Shown one piece after another: positions 7,973 through 16,768 of a DNA stretch of 44,342 nucleotides (position 1 is the stretch's first letter; every line of letters begins with the position of its first letter). The translations under genes and the position numbers were made by a program. Source of the stretch: a virus; IMG/VR virus record IMGVR_UViG_3300047174_000041, positions 1 to 44,342 of that record. One strand, given 5' to 3'. The notes beneath the pieces are model-generated. The model was not told the origin of the DNA. It did no database searches and saw only the letters and a program-made list of their open reading frames with translations.

Positions 7973-8892
7973 CGCAGGTCGCCTATCTGCAGCCGTCAGA
8001 ATACGCCACCTTCGGCGTTCCGAACGCGACGGCTGCCCAGGTTCAGCAAGCATCAATGATGATCGACGGCTACCTGAAACGCCCAAAAGGGCTTATTTGG
8101 GTGCCGGATTCGACGGGCGCGCCATCCTACATGGCAAATGCTACGCCGGACATTTCCTGGGCGAGCGCTGCAGCAATCGAGCCCGGCTCCAATGTCGTCG
8201 TCACGGTCAGCGGGCCACCGCTTTATCCCGAGCTGATCGGGCGTCCGGTAGTCCTCGATCAGGGCAGCGCAGAGACCTGCGAGACCTGCGTCATCACCGC
8301 CGTCAACACACCGACAAACGGCACGATCACATTGGGACAGGTCCAGTTTGCTCACGCCACGTTGCCCGTCCAGATGCTCGGCGGCTTGCAAATCTTCGAG
8401 GAGCGCAGCCTCCCGCAAGATCGCTCGGTCGCCCGTGTAGGCCAATGGCCGGTGGCGAGCATCGTCTCGGGATTAGGCCGGTACGATTACGGTCGCCGGT
8501 CTCAGCAGGTGCAGGGCAATTACTCCGAATTCAATCTGCTGGCCATTTTGCAGCAGTTCGGCGGTCCGCCCGCCTTTGTGCCGCTGGATGTGCTGCAAAT
8601 CGGCGTAAACCCCATTTCCGGCGAGCTTTGGATACCGGCGGGGCTTTTGCTGGCCTATTATTCCACCGTCCGCCTGCATTATCTCGCGGGCTGGCAGCAA
8701 GCCTATCTTCCATATGACATCAAGCAGGCCTGCGCGAATCTCGTGGCCGGTCTCGCCAATCCCTTGCTGGGGAATGCCGCGCTCAAGGCGGTCAGCATGG
8801 TCGGCATCAGCATCCAGCGGTTCGCGCCGACAGTAATCGATGACGACACCAAGCGCATCCTGAACCAGTACAAATCCCGGCTGTTTGGCTGA
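7969..8892 (+). CDS. Head-tail connector region protein
   Basis: 307 residues. The N-terminus (LQPSEYATFGVPNATAAQVQQASMMIDGYLKRPKG) is a helical pattern typical of head-completion adaptor proteins that dock under the portal. A middle beta domain (SNVVVTVSGPPL) is inserted, and the C-terminus is helical (DIKQACANLVAGLANPLL). Position after the capsid and decoration genes supports an adaptor role. It is long for an adaptor (usually 100-200 residues), which the inserted beta domain would explain. Confidence 0.6.
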   Translation: MTQVAYLQPSEYATFGVPNATAAQVQQASMMIDGYLKRPKGLIWVPDSTGAPSYMANATPDISWASAAAIEPGSNVVVTVSGPPLYPELIGRPVVLDQGSAETCETCVITAVNTPTNGTITLGQVQFAHATLPVQMLGGLQIFEERSLPQDRSVARVGQWPVASIVSGLGRYDYGRRSQQVQGNYSEFNLLAILQQFGGPPAFVPLDVLQIGVNPISGELWIPAGLLLAYYSTVRLHYLAGWQQAYLPYDIKQACANLVAGLANPLLGNAALKAVSMVGISIQRFAPTVIDDDTKRILNQYKSRLFG

Positions 8893-9551
8893 TGAGTGCT
8901 ACGACGTTGCAAATGGCCGTGGCTGCCGCGCTGAATGCGACCGCGCAAACCGCTGGCACCATCTATGCGCAGTACCGCGCCAACGGGGTCGACAATCCGA
9001 CCGCCGCAGCCAACCAGGTGGGAACCATCCAAGCGTGGCTGACGCCTGATCCGACGTTGAAGACCGCGAAGCAGAATCAGGCGGGCAAGCCGGACTGGTA
9101 TGGCGCTTTCGACCCCACCTATTGCGATGTCGGCGATTACCTGATCGGGCCTGACGGTACGTTTTTCGTGATCGCGACGCAGTTCTTCAAAGCGCCGCAT
9201 TTGATCCAGTGCAACCACGTCCTCTCGATTGCACGCGCCAGCGACACGCTCGAGGCCGGTTCCGGCGGCGTCTATTCGGGCGATGCCATCAACACCGCGA
9301 CGGCGTTCATGTCCGGGTGGCCCGCTTCGATGTTGCAGCTCTCTTCCGGCTCAAAGATGGGGCAGACCGGCATGTCGCTTCCCTCGGACGGCAAGACACC
9401 TGGTGTTGCGATCTGGCTGCCCGTCACCGCGCCGGAGATACGGTTCAACGACATCATCACCGATGAGAATTCCGTGCGCTATTCGATCAGCAGCGTCGAG
9501 CTGACACCGCTCGGGTATCGCATCGTCGCCGAAACCTGGCCGAGCGCCTGA
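8892..9551 (+). CDS. Head completion/stopper-type protein
   Basis: 219 residues, TGATG-coupled on both sides. It contains TYCDVGDYLIGPDGTFFVIA and DIITDENSVRYSISSVELTPLGYRIVA, a beta-barrel style with a terminal strand pattern common in head-closure proteins. The order (adaptor, this gene, tail terminator candidate, sheath) fits. Function is assigned by position. Confidence 0.55.
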   Translation: MSATTLQMAVAAALNATAQTAGTIYAQYRANGVDNPTAAANQVGTIQAWLTPDPTLKTAKQNQAGKPDWYGAFDPTYCDVGDYLIGPDGTFFVIATQFFKAPHLIQCNHVLSIARASDTLEAGSGGVYSGDAINTATAFMSGWPASMLQLSSGSKMGQTGMSLPSDGKTPGVAIWLPVTAPEIRFNDIITDENSVRYSISSVELTPLGYRIVAETWPSA

Positions 9552-10378
9552 TGGCGGATGCATCGGACGTCGAGACCGCGCTCGTCGCGCTGATCGTCGG
9601 CATCGTTTATCCAAACGGCACCAGCAGCGCCAGCGTCGCGAATACCGAAATCTCGGTGGAGCGCGGCTGGCCGACCGAGGCCGATATCCGCAACGCTAGC
9701 TCGGCGAATATCCAGCTGATTCGCGTGCATGCGATGGCCGGGATGTCTCGCGACGCTGAGCGCTATTTCCGAAGCTGGCAGCAAGGCACGACGACCGCGC
9801 CAACGCTTGCCGCCGCGGTCTCTGGCGCCTTGGTAACACTGAGCGGCACGATTACCGCCGGGAACATTCTAGCGATCCTGGTCGGCCAGAAGGCTTACAC
9901 CTACGTCGTGCAGGCCAGCAGCACATTGGCCACAATTGCAACGGGGATGGCGGCGAAGATCACAGACGCCAGCTCGAGCGGCTCAGTGATCACGTTGCCC
10001 GGCCAGCCCGCTTTCGCTGCCGTTTACGCCTCGACCGATGCCGCGATGGAGCTCGGCCGGCAAAAGCAGATGTTCTCCGTTTCGGTCTGGGCCACCACGC
10101 CGACGCTGCGCGATACGATCTTCTCCGCCGTCATGCCCGCGCTGGCGTTGCCGTACCGGATGACCATGCCGGACGGCTCGACCGCGACACGCGATGATCT
10201 GATGTCGGGCGGCCCGAACGACCTTCCAAGCCGTGCGAAAACCTGGGCGCGCGATATCCGCATGAGCTGGGAATTCGGGCTCGTCATCTCCGAGATCGAG
10301 CCGCCTGCCGCCGCCATTGGCGTCACCTCCAGCCCGAACGTCACCGGCGCACCCGGGACCACGACCTACACGATTTAG
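9551..10378 (+). CDS. Tail terminator-like protein with inserted domain
   Basis: 275 residues immediately before the sheath gene. The start (DVETALVALIVGIVYP) and the later QKQMFSVSVWATTPTLRDTI, plus MPDGSTATRDDL, match the layout of tail-terminator or tail-completion proteins. A Ser/Thr/Ala-rich insert (about residues 80-160, GALVTLSGTITAGNILAILV) separates the two halves. It is likely the ring that caps the tail tube. The assignment is positional plus weak pattern. Confidence 0.55.
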   Translation: MADASDVETALVALIVGIVYPNGTSSASVANTEISVERGWPTEADIRNASSANIQLIRVHAMAGMSRDAERYFRSWQQGTTTAPTLAAAVSGALVTLSGTITAGNILAILVGQKAYTYVVQASSTLATIATGMAAKITDASSSGSVITLPGQPAFAAVYASTDAAMELGRQKQMFSVSVWATTPTLRDTIFSAVMPALALPYRMTMPDGSTATRDDLMSGGPNDLPSRAKTWARDIRMSWEFGLVISEIEPPAAAIGVTSSPNVTGAPGTTTYTI

Positions 10379-10395
10379 CGACAGGAGCCGCTCGC

Positions 10396-11976
10396 ATGCC
10401 GATCTACCAAGGCAACGCTTTGAACACGACTGCCCTCGTGGTCCCCGATCTGTATGTGCAGATTCTGCCGCCGAGCATCGCATCGCTGAATGGGGTCCCG
10501 ACCAACGTGCTGGGCATCGTCGGCACAGCGAGCTGGGGCCCGGTCAACGTACCCACCGTGATCGGCACACCAAGCCAGCAGGCGCAGACCTTCGGGCCAG
10601 TCAAAAACAGATCGAACGATCTGGGTACCGCGGTTGCCATCGCAGCGCTCCAGGGCGCGCAGAACTTCCGATGCGTGCGCGTCACCGACGGCACCGACAC
10701 CGCCGCCACTGCCACGCTCGGCACATCAGGCATCACCATCACTGCGCGATACACAGGCACGCTCGGTAACGGCATCACCGTCACCATCGCGCAATCGCCG
10801 CTTGGCGCGTCCTACTGGAACGTCACCATCGGGCTGGCCGCCACCGGCCAGGCGCAGACCTTTCCAAACATCACAGGTACCGGCAACGCGTTCTGGCTTG
10901 CCTTGGCCGCCGCGATCAACAACGGCATTGCAAACAGCCTGGTCGGCCCGTCGCCCATCGTCGCGGCGGTGGCCGGGGCCGGCACCGCATCGCCAACCGC
11001 TGGCACCACCACCCTGAGCGGTGGCACCGACGGCGTGGCCACGATCACCACCGCCGTGATGATTGGCTCGAATACCGTGCCGTACAAAGGTATGTACGCC
11101 CTGCAGAATCAGGGTTGCTCGATTGGCATGCTGGCGGACCTTTCCGATGTCACCAGCTTCAGCACGCAGGTCGCCTTCGGTTTGTCCAACGGCATCTACA
11201 TGATCGGCACGATGCCAGCCTCGACCGGCTCGCCGTCCTCAACCGAAGTCGCGCAGCAGACCGCGTTGATTGGCGCCGGCGCTTCCAGCTACGCCTTCAA
11301 GTGCATGTTCGGCGACTGGGTCTATTGGGCGGATCAGACCAACCAGGTCACCCGCCTCGTCAGCCCGCAGGCCTTCGAGGCTGGACTTCTCTCCAACCTC
11401 GCGCCCAATCAGTCCAGCTGCAACAAGCCGCTTTACGGCGTCATCGGCACGCAACAGAGCGGCCTGCCGGGGTCCAACCAGTCGCAGACCTACGCCTCGG
11501 CGGATCTGCAGGTGATCTTCGGATCCGGCTCAGCGCCGTCCTTCGATGTGATCACTAACCCGATTCCGGGTGGTGCGAACTGGGGCACGCGCGGCGGCTT
11601 CAATACCTCAGCGCAGGCTGGCATCAACGACGACAGCTATACGCGCATGACCAACTACATCGCCTCAACGCTGAATGCCGGCATGGGCGTTTATGTTGGC
11701 CAGCCGATCACACCAAGCCTGTTCAACAATATCACTGCGACGCTCACGACCTTCCTGGGAAATCTGCTCCAGCAAGGCCTGCTCGCGATGATCACGAACT
11801 CGCAGGGGCAGTCTGTACTGCCGTTCACCGTGACCTGCGGCCCCTCGAATAACCCGCAGAGCCAGACCGGCATCGGCATCGTCCAGGCCAACGTCTCGGT
11901 CACATACGAGGGGATCAACAAGATTTTCATCATCAATCTGCAAGGCGGGTCGACCGTCGTGCAGCAGGTCAATTAA
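10396..11976 (+). CDS. Contractile tail sheath protein
   Basis: 526 residues; ATG with AGGAG 8 bases upstream. The N-terminus (PDLYVQILPPS, NVLGIVGTASWGPVNVP, then a LGTAVAIAALQGAQNFRCVRV segment) is the usual start of Mu/P2-type sheath subunits. The C-terminal part (VSVTYEGINKIFIINL) supplies the strand exchanged between subunits. The protein assembles around the tube and contracts at infection, which identifies the phage as a myovirus type. Confidence 0.9.
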   Translation: MPIYQGNALNTTALVVPDLYVQILPPSIASLNGVPTNVLGIVGTASWGPVNVPTVIGTPSQQAQTFGPVKNRSNDLGTAVAIAALQGAQNFRCVRVTDGTDTAATATLGTSGITITARYTGTLGNGITVTIAQSPLGASYWNVTIGLAATGQAQTFPNITGTGNAFWLALAAAINNGIANSLVGPSPIVAAVAGAGTASPTAGTTTLSGGTDGVATITTAVMIGSNTVPYKGMYALQNQGCSIGMLADLSDVTSFSTQVAFGLSNGIYMIGTMPASTGSPSSTEVAQQTALIGAGASSYAFKCMFGDWVYWADQTNQVTRLVSPQAFEAGLLSNLAPNQSSCNKPLYGVIGTQQSGLPGSNQSQTYASADLQVIFGSGSAPSFDVITNPIPGGANWGTRGGFNTSAQAGINDDSYTRMTNYIASTLNAGMGVYVGQPITPSLFNNITATLTTFLGNLLQQGLLAMITNSQGQSVLPFTVTCGPSNNPQSQTGIGIVQANVSVTYEGINKIFIINLQGGSTVVQQVN

Positions 11977-11997
11977 TCGCAAGAACGGAGCCGATAA

Positions 11998-12447
11998 ATG
12001 GCAACTCCCGCGACCTTTACCGTCGGCAAAGACTGCAGCGCGGTGCTCATATCGCCTTATGGCACCACAATCACGCTGCCGCTTCTCACCGAAATCACGA
12101 CCACGCCGGAATACGCCACGCCAAAGTCGGCGCCGCTCAACAGCTATCCCATCGAGCGCAACCTGCCGATGGGGCACCGGCTGAAATTTTCCTTCGACCG
12201 CTCCGGCCCCGCCGTCGATCAGTTGTTCAGTAACATCGAGGCGAACTGGTGGGCACAAGGCACGCCTGATGGCGGTACCAACTCTGCTGCAGCAGCTTAC
12301 ATCTATGTCAACGAGCCCGGCGGCGGCACGACGACCTATCAGTATGTCGGCGTCAGCCTTGCCCAGACCAATTCGGGCAGCATCTCGGTCGATAACCCGA
12401 TCAAACAAGAAATCAGCGGCTTCGCGCAAACCAGGATCGTCAGCTAA
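11998..12447 (+). CDS. Tail tube protein
   Basis: 149 residues after the sheath gene, with CGGAG before the ATG. It is beta-rich, begins TFTVGKDCSAVLISPYG and ends KQEISGFAQTRIVS. Size and position correspond to the inner tube subunit of contractile tails. Sequence identity to a named family is not obvious to me, so the call rests on order, size and composition. Confidence 0.75.
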   Translation: MATPATFTVGKDCSAVLISPYGTTITLPLLTEITTTPEYATPKSAPLNSYPIERNLPMGHRLKFSFDRSGPAVDQLFSNIEANWWAQGTPDGGTNSAAAAYIYVNEPGGGTTTYQYVGVSLAQTNSGSISVDNPIKQEISGFAQTRIVS

Positions 12448-12797
12448 TGGATAACTTGACCCCGACCCAAGCTGTTGTCGCGGCAGCGCAGCCGCCTGAA
12501 GTCACGCTGCCGAATGACGGAAAGCCCATCGTCGTGCGCGTGCTGACCCCCTTAGAGCAATTCCGCTACAAAAAGGTCATTGGCAAATTCACCGATAACC
12601 CCGGCTACATGATCGACGCGCTGATGGCCGCCTCCGTGCGCTCCATTGATGGCGCGCCGATGCCATTCCCGCAGAATGAAGCAGGCATCGAGCTCATCAT
12701 CGAAAAGCTGGGCTGGGGCGGCTGGCAGTCCGTACAGCAGCACTTCAACAAGCTCGGCGAAGAGCAGGCTGAATCGGTCGACAACGTAAAAAACTAG
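12447..12797 (+). CDS. Tail assembly chaperone, short form (gpG-like)
   Basis: 116 residues with a TAATG overlap at the start. Features include TPLEQFRYKKVIGKF, a short helical core and an acidic tail (EEQAESVD) ending in the slippery codons. Located between tube and tape measure, as in nearly all long-tailed phages. It is expected to coat the tape measure while the tube assembles. It is also the upstream half of a frameshift product listed next. Confidence 0.85.
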   Translation: MDNLTPTQAVVAAAQPPEVTLPNDGKPIVVRVLTPLEQFRYKKVIGKFTDNPGYMIDALMAASVRSIDGAPMPFPQNEAGIELIIEKLGWGGWQSVQQHFNKLGEEQAESVDNVKN

Positions 12798-12973
12798 CAG
12801 GGGACGGCTTTCTGCAGCGGCGGCTTTACTTGGTCAGCAAGCTTGTCCCCTTCGATGTCGCGATGTGCCTGCCGGAAGACGAAGCATTCGCCTACATGGT
12901 CATTTTTGCAGATTTTGATGGCTATTTTTTCAACTGGTCAACCCGGCAGTTTGTGAAGAAGCCCCCCCAATGA
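12447..12973 (+). CDS. Tail assembly chaperone, -1 frameshift form (gpGT-like)
   Basis: A -1 shift at A_AAA_AAC (12788-12794) continues for 59 codons to TGA 12971-12973, giving 175 residues. The extension (LAGDGFLQRRLYLVSKLVPF, then DVAMCLPEDEAFAYMVIFAD, ending FVKKPPQ) reads as a genuine acidic/aromatic T-domain and has no start of its own suited for independent translation. Its stop overlaps the next ATG (ATGA), as for other genes here. In lambda the GT form links the chaperone to the tail tube protein. The slip itself is inferred from the signal. Confidence 0.85.
12788..12850 (+). promoter_or_regulatory. -1 programmed ribosomal frameshift signal
   Basis: Heptamer A_AAA_AAC at 12788-12794 sits in the correct phase (GTA AAA AAC, then TAG). 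Five bases later GGGGAC (12800-12805) is exactly complementary to GTCCCC (12845-12850), and inside that GCTT (12807-12810) pairs with AAGC (12839-12842). Slippery site, spacer and stem together match the textbook arrangement. Confidence 0.85.
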
Positions 12974-13485
12974 GCGCAATGAGCCTTGCCGAATTCGCCG
13001 CCGAGACCGTCGCTCTGGCGCTTGCTGTGCACGAGGAATCCAAAAGCGCGCTGGAACGCGCCGCGCGCCTCGTCGAAAAAGAAGCTAAAACGGAGATCGG
13101 AACCTACCAAAGCAGCGCCGGGCCATTTCCAGGCTGGCAGCAACTGGCCGATTCCACGCAGACCAATCGCGCGCAGGCGGGCTTCCCGCCGAATGACCCG
13201 CTGCTGATCACCGGCAGCATGCGCGACAGCATCGAGCATACCGTCGACATGGACGATCTCGACGGCGTTGCTTATGTCGGCTCGAACAATCCGATTGCGC
13301 TCTGGCAGGAACAGGGCACCACCAAGATCCCGCCACGTTCATTCCTTGGCGGCGCACTTTTCCGGAAAGAAACCGAAGTGCGCGACCTGATCGGCGGCTC
13401 GATCTATGGCGCGTTGATCGGCAAGCCCGATGCGGCTCGGAACATCTCCGGCGTGACCGACGTCATAGGCCAAGAAGACAGCTGA
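12970..13485 (+). CDS. HK97 gp10-like neck/minor tail protein
   Basis: 171 residues. The segment HEESKSALERAARLVEKEAK followed by a Gly-rich loop, LITGSMRDSIEHTVD and VGSNNPIALWQEQGTTKIPP with RSFLGGAL is typical of the HK97-gp10/virion morphogenesis family, which includes tail terminator and completion proteins. It starts in ATGA overlap with the frameshift product, not with the short chaperone. Position after the chaperone rather than before the sheath is slightly unusual. Confidence 0.75.
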   Translation: MSAMSLAEFAAETVALALAVHEESKSALERAARLVEKEAKTEIGTYQSSAGPFPGWQQLADSTQTNRAQAGFPPNDPLLITGSMRDSIEHTVDMDDLDGVAYVGSNNPIALWQEQGTTKIPPRSFLGGALFRKETEVRDLIGGSIYGALIGKPDAARNISGVTDVIGQEDS

Positions 13486-13720
13486 TAATCCCACCAAGCG
13501 CGATGCTGAGAAACACCGCGCCGATGACGCCGAACATGATCAGAACGATGATCACACCATGACTGATCGCCTCTTTCCCGGATCTGGGTTTCGACCAGAT
13601 GCTGCGTTGGCCGTAGCGCTCCTGCAGGTGGATTTCACGCCTCACGCGAAACGACGCGCCATCGTCCTCAAAGTCCTCTGACGAGTCGAGCGACCCGTCC
13701 TCACGGATGGTTTTGGCCAT
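13463..13720 (-). CDS. Small membrane protein on the opposite strand inside the tail operon
   Basis: 85 residues from ATG 13720 (the frame continues upstream to a TTG at 13762). A charged, acidic N-terminal half (DGSLDSSEDFEDDG, then RREIHLQERYGQRS) precedes one long hydrophobic segment (GVIIVLIMFGVIGAVFLSIA) at the C-terminus, so a tail-anchored inner-membrane protein is likely. It fills the only gap between tail genes and overlaps the previous gene by 23 bases. Its single reverse orientation suggests a moron expressed independently, for example in the lysogen for superinfection exclusion. That role is inferred. No family is recognised. Confidence 0.6.
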   Translation of the reverse strand: MAKTIREDGSLDSSEDFEDDGASFRVRREIHLQERYGQRSIWSKPRSGKEAISHGVIIVLIMFGVIGAVFLSIALGGIISCLLGL

Positions 13721-13772
13721 GTCCAAGCCTAGCACATAACGTAGGATTTCCGCCATTCCCAACGTTTACGAC

Positions 13773-15536
13773 GTGTCGGTCAAGATCGCGATGCAGAACG
13801 GGGTCAGCTCGGTTCTGAAGGTGATCCAGAAGGACGTGCTGGGCCTGGGCGCAGCTGTCGACTTCACGCAGGGCAAATTTAACCGGATGAAGCTGGCGGT
13901 CGTCGGCGCGGGCGCGATGTTTGCCGGCGGCGCGGCTCTGGCTGGTTTCAAGGCTTTGGCCGACGCAGGCGGCCAGGTGCTGAATGCGCAGGCGAAGATG
14001 CTGCAGATCGGCATCTCCCAGCGCGACGTCGCGATCGAGACCGCCGTCGCCTACAAAAACATGAGCATCGCCGGGACGACCGCGGCGGGCAACATCAACA
14101 ACCTGACCACGCTGCGCGGCATCCTCGGCACGTTGGGCGCTGCAAATGCGGCGCTTCCGGCGTATTCTCAAGCACAATTCGCGCTGTCGTCCAGGGGCGT
14201 TGATCCGGGCCAGCTCGACCAGTTTGTGAAGGCGCTCGACCTTATGGGCGCGTTCAACACGAAGGGTCAGATTGACCCTGCGAAGTTCGGCCCAGCCATT
14301 CAGCAGGCCGTTTCCGCCGTCCTGACCACGAACGGCCTGCTAACCGGCCAAGGCTTTTATCAGGCGGTCCGTCTCTCAGGCCCTGCCGCATCTGCCATGG
14401 GCGAGAAAGCCTACCTGCAGAACATGGTGGAAATCCTGCTCGCCCTTGGCAATCGAGGGGCGCGCGGCCTCGAATATGGCGCCACAACCTTCATTGGCGG
14501 CCAAATGTCGAAGAACTCGGCCATGATGATGGATCGCCTCGGGCTTACGAAGGCGAGCGATTACACGCACGAAGGTGGTCGCTGGTCATTGAAATCTGGG
14601 AAAATCCAGGGCGCGGATATGCTGGATAGCGGCAACATCGTCGGCTGGATTCAGAAATACTTCCTTCCCGACGCCGCAAAGGCTGGGCTCTCGCCGCTCC
14701 AGGCCGCCGCCACACTACCGCAGACCTTGCAACTGCTCATCACCACCATCGCAAACATGGCACCGCAGATGGCGCGTTCGGTGCAGCAGCAGGCCCAAGC
14801 CCAGACCGCCAACCCCTACCAAGCCGGAATGCTGGCGTTTGGCGGCGCGACCCAGAATTTCGAGAGTGCCCTGACGTCGCTCTGGCAGGTTCTTGGCGTC
14901 CCGGCTGCCCAAACGGCAGTGACGGTGCTGAACGAACTCGCAGGCGGCATTCGCACTTTCGGGCAGTGGGTTGGAGCGCATCCGACCTACGCCAAGGTGA
15001 TCGACGACATGCTGCTGGGCCTTGGCGTCGGGCTGACAGCCCTCGGCGCGGTCGCTGTCGGCGCTGCTCTGGTCGGCATGATTGGCTCTGGCGGCACGCT
15101 GGCACTAGTTGCTGCGGGCATTGTCACGCTTGGCACCGCGATGACCGTGCTGGCGAATGCAATCCCGAGCATCATCAAGCATCTGCCGAAATGGATGACG
15201 GATTCCACCAATAACGGGCAAGGCTATTATACGCCTGGACCGCGACCTGTTTATCATCCAAATTCTGGCTATATCGCCCAGCCCGCAATGCCCGCGGGAC
15301 ACTACGTGAACGAACATGGGCGCATGGTTTACCAGCCATACGGCGACGTGACGCCGCCGACAGGGCAGGGATCGTCTCAGCCCATCGTCCTGCACGGCAC
15401 TGTCGCCATGGACGGCAAGAAGGTCGGTGCCATCGTTGCCAAAGTCCTGGCAGCACCAGGCGCGTCACCCACCGGCATGAACCTGCGCAGCATCCCGCCT
15501 GGCGGTGCCGGCCTCACCATTCCTGGTAGCCACTGA
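13773..15536 (+). CDS. Tail tape measure protein
   Basis: 587 residues from GTG 13773. The frame is open back to 13740 and an ATT at 13755 has AGGA eight bases upstream; starting there gives a PNVYDVSVKIAMQNGV N-terminus that looks more natural. It is rich in Ala/Gly helices, with hydrophobic segments at about residues 45-65 (VVGAGAMFAGGAALAGF) and 410-465 (LGVGLTALGAVAVGAALVGM). The protein fixes tail length, and about 0.15 nm per residue predicts a tail near 90 nm. It is short for this family. The C-terminal region is Pro/Tyr-rich. Confidence 0.85.
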   Translation: MSVKIAMQNGVSSVLKVIQKDVLGLGAAVDFTQGKFNRMKLAVVGAGAMFAGGAALAGFKALADAGGQVLNAQAKMLQIGISQRDVAIETAVAYKNMSIAGTTAAGNINNLTTLRGILGTLGAANAALPAYSQAQFALSSRGVDPGQLDQFVKALDLMGAFNTKGQIDPAKFGPAIQQAVSAVLTTNGLLTGQGFYQAVRLSGPAASAMGEKAYLQNMVEILLALGNRGARGLEYGATTFIGGQMSKNSAMMMDRLGLTKASDYTHEGGRWSLKSGKIQGADMLDSGNIVGWIQKYFLPDAAKAGLSPLQAAATLPQTLQLLITTIANMAPQMARSVQQQAQAQTANPYQAGMLAFGGATQNFESALTSLWQVLGVPAAQTAVTVLNELAGGIRTFGQWVGAHPTYAKVIDDMLLGLGVGLTALGAVAVGAALVGMIGSGGTLALVAAGIVTLGTAMTVLANAIPSIIKHLPKWMTDSTNNGQGYYTPGPRPVYHPNSGYIAQPAMPAGHYVNEHGRMVYQPYGDVTPPTGQGSSQPIVLHGTVAMDGKKVGAIVAKVLAAPGASPTGMNLRSIPPGGAGLTIPGSH

Positions 15537-16579
15537 TGACAAGCCTTCTCTCGGACCTCCAAGCGATCGGCAATGTTGGTGGCCTGTTCACGCAGGGCTC
15601 AACGCTCTCCCTTGGATCGGTCACGTTCACCGGTCAGGAAATTCCAGACTATATCGAGATGGGTGGCCAACAAGCCATCGCGCTCAAAAAGTACATTGGC
15701 GGCCTGCGCGACATCCAGGTCATGGGCCGCGACGATCAGCCGCTGACATGGACCGGCATCATGCTCGGACCCAACGCCGAAGCCAGGATGCTGCTCTTGG
15801 ATGCGATGCGCACCGCTGGTCTGCCGGTCTCGCTTTATTTTGGCACGATGTCCTACACGGTAGTGGTCACCGAATTTAAGGGCAAATATAAGCGCACAAA
15901 CTGGTGCGAGTATTCGATCACCTGCACCGTCCAAGCCGACAACGCCACGCCGGCAACAAAGCTTAGTTCGCCGTTAAATTCACTTGTGGGCAGCAGCCTG
16001 GGCAGCGCGATCTCGGGTGTAACTTCAGCGGTTGATAGCGTGGCCAACACGATCAGCCAGGTCGCGAGCGTCGCTCAGAACATCGTGCAGACAGCGGAAT
16101 CCGCGATTGCCCCGGTCGCATCAGTTTTTGGTATCAGCGTATATTCCGACATGCAGGGCATCTCCAACGCGCTGGACGGTGCCCAGAGTGTCGCAGGCGG
16201 CCTCTCGGCCATCGCCAATGCGCCTAGCGCCATCGCGAGCACGATCACGTCCATGCAAACGGCCGGTTCTCAAATCCTCTCCACGATGTCGAGCGCGGAA
16301 TCCACGATGGAGGCGGTTGCGGGACGCTCACCACTCAACGGCATCGTCGGTGGTGTTAGCGATTTGTTCTCCGCCATCACTTCCAGCACAGTAATTTCGT
16401 CGCTGACGAGCGCTGCGGGTTATCTCAACCAGGCCGGCGCAAATCTGGTTCTGAGCGCTCCTGGCGGAGCGGTGGGCGCGCAAATCGCCTCTGCGCAAGG
16501 TACCAATCCAGGCCCGTTCTCGTACGGCGGTTACAGCTTTGGCCCGGAGACGATCGTTCCACTGTCTCAGGTGGCTTAA
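15536..16579 (+). CDS. Baseplate/tail protein following the tape measure
   Basis: 347 residues, TGATG-coupled. The first 150 residues (LSLGSVTFTGQEIPDYIEMG, then ALKKYIGGLRDIQVMG and SITCTVQ) resemble the N-terminal fold of gpU/DNA-circulation-type tail proteins. The rest is a long Ser/Ala/Thr helical region without charge patterns. In Mu-like phages a protein at this place joins tape measure to hub. Assignment is by position and the N-terminal pattern. Confidence 0.65.
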   Translation: MTSLLSDLQAIGNVGGLFTQGSTLSLGSVTFTGQEIPDYIEMGGQQAIALKKYIGGLRDIQVMGRDDQPLTWTGIMLGPNAEARMLLLDAMRTAGLPVSLYFGTMSYTVVVTEFKGKYKRTNWCEYSITCTVQADNATPATKLSSPLNSLVGSSLGSAISGVTSAVDSVANTISQVASVAQNIVQTAESAIAPVASVFGISVYSDMQGISNALDGAQSVAGGLSAIANAPSAIASTITSMQTAGSQILSTMSSAESTMEAVAGRSPLNGIVGGVSDLFSAITSSTVISSLTSAAGYLNQAGANLVLSAPGGAVGAQIASAQGTNPGPFSYGGYSFGPETIVPLSQVA

Positions 16580-16768
16580 ATGCAGGTCATCACCGTCACC
16601 GGCGGCAACCTCTATGCGCTGGCCGCCCAGTATTATGGCGATGCCACCATGTGGTGGTGGATCGCGCAAACAAACGGCCTCACCGACCCGATGTTGCCGG
16701 CGACGACATTCAATCTGGTCATCCCCGGCTATGACCCAAGCACCACCGGGGGCGTGCCGCCGCAATGA
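16580..16768 (+). CDS. Tail protein X (LysM-type)
   Basis: 62 residues. GGNLYALAAQYYGDATMWWWIAQTNG and PATTFNLVIPG are a single LysM motif, the hallmark of P2 gpX-family proteins. In contractile systems the equivalent protein connects hub and tube or tape measure and may touch peptidoglycan. It starts directly after the previous TAA and couples by ATGA to the hub gene. Confidence 0.88.
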   Translation: MQVITVTGGNLYALAAQYYGDATMWWWIAQTNGLTDPMLPATTFNLVIPGYDPSTTGGVPPQ

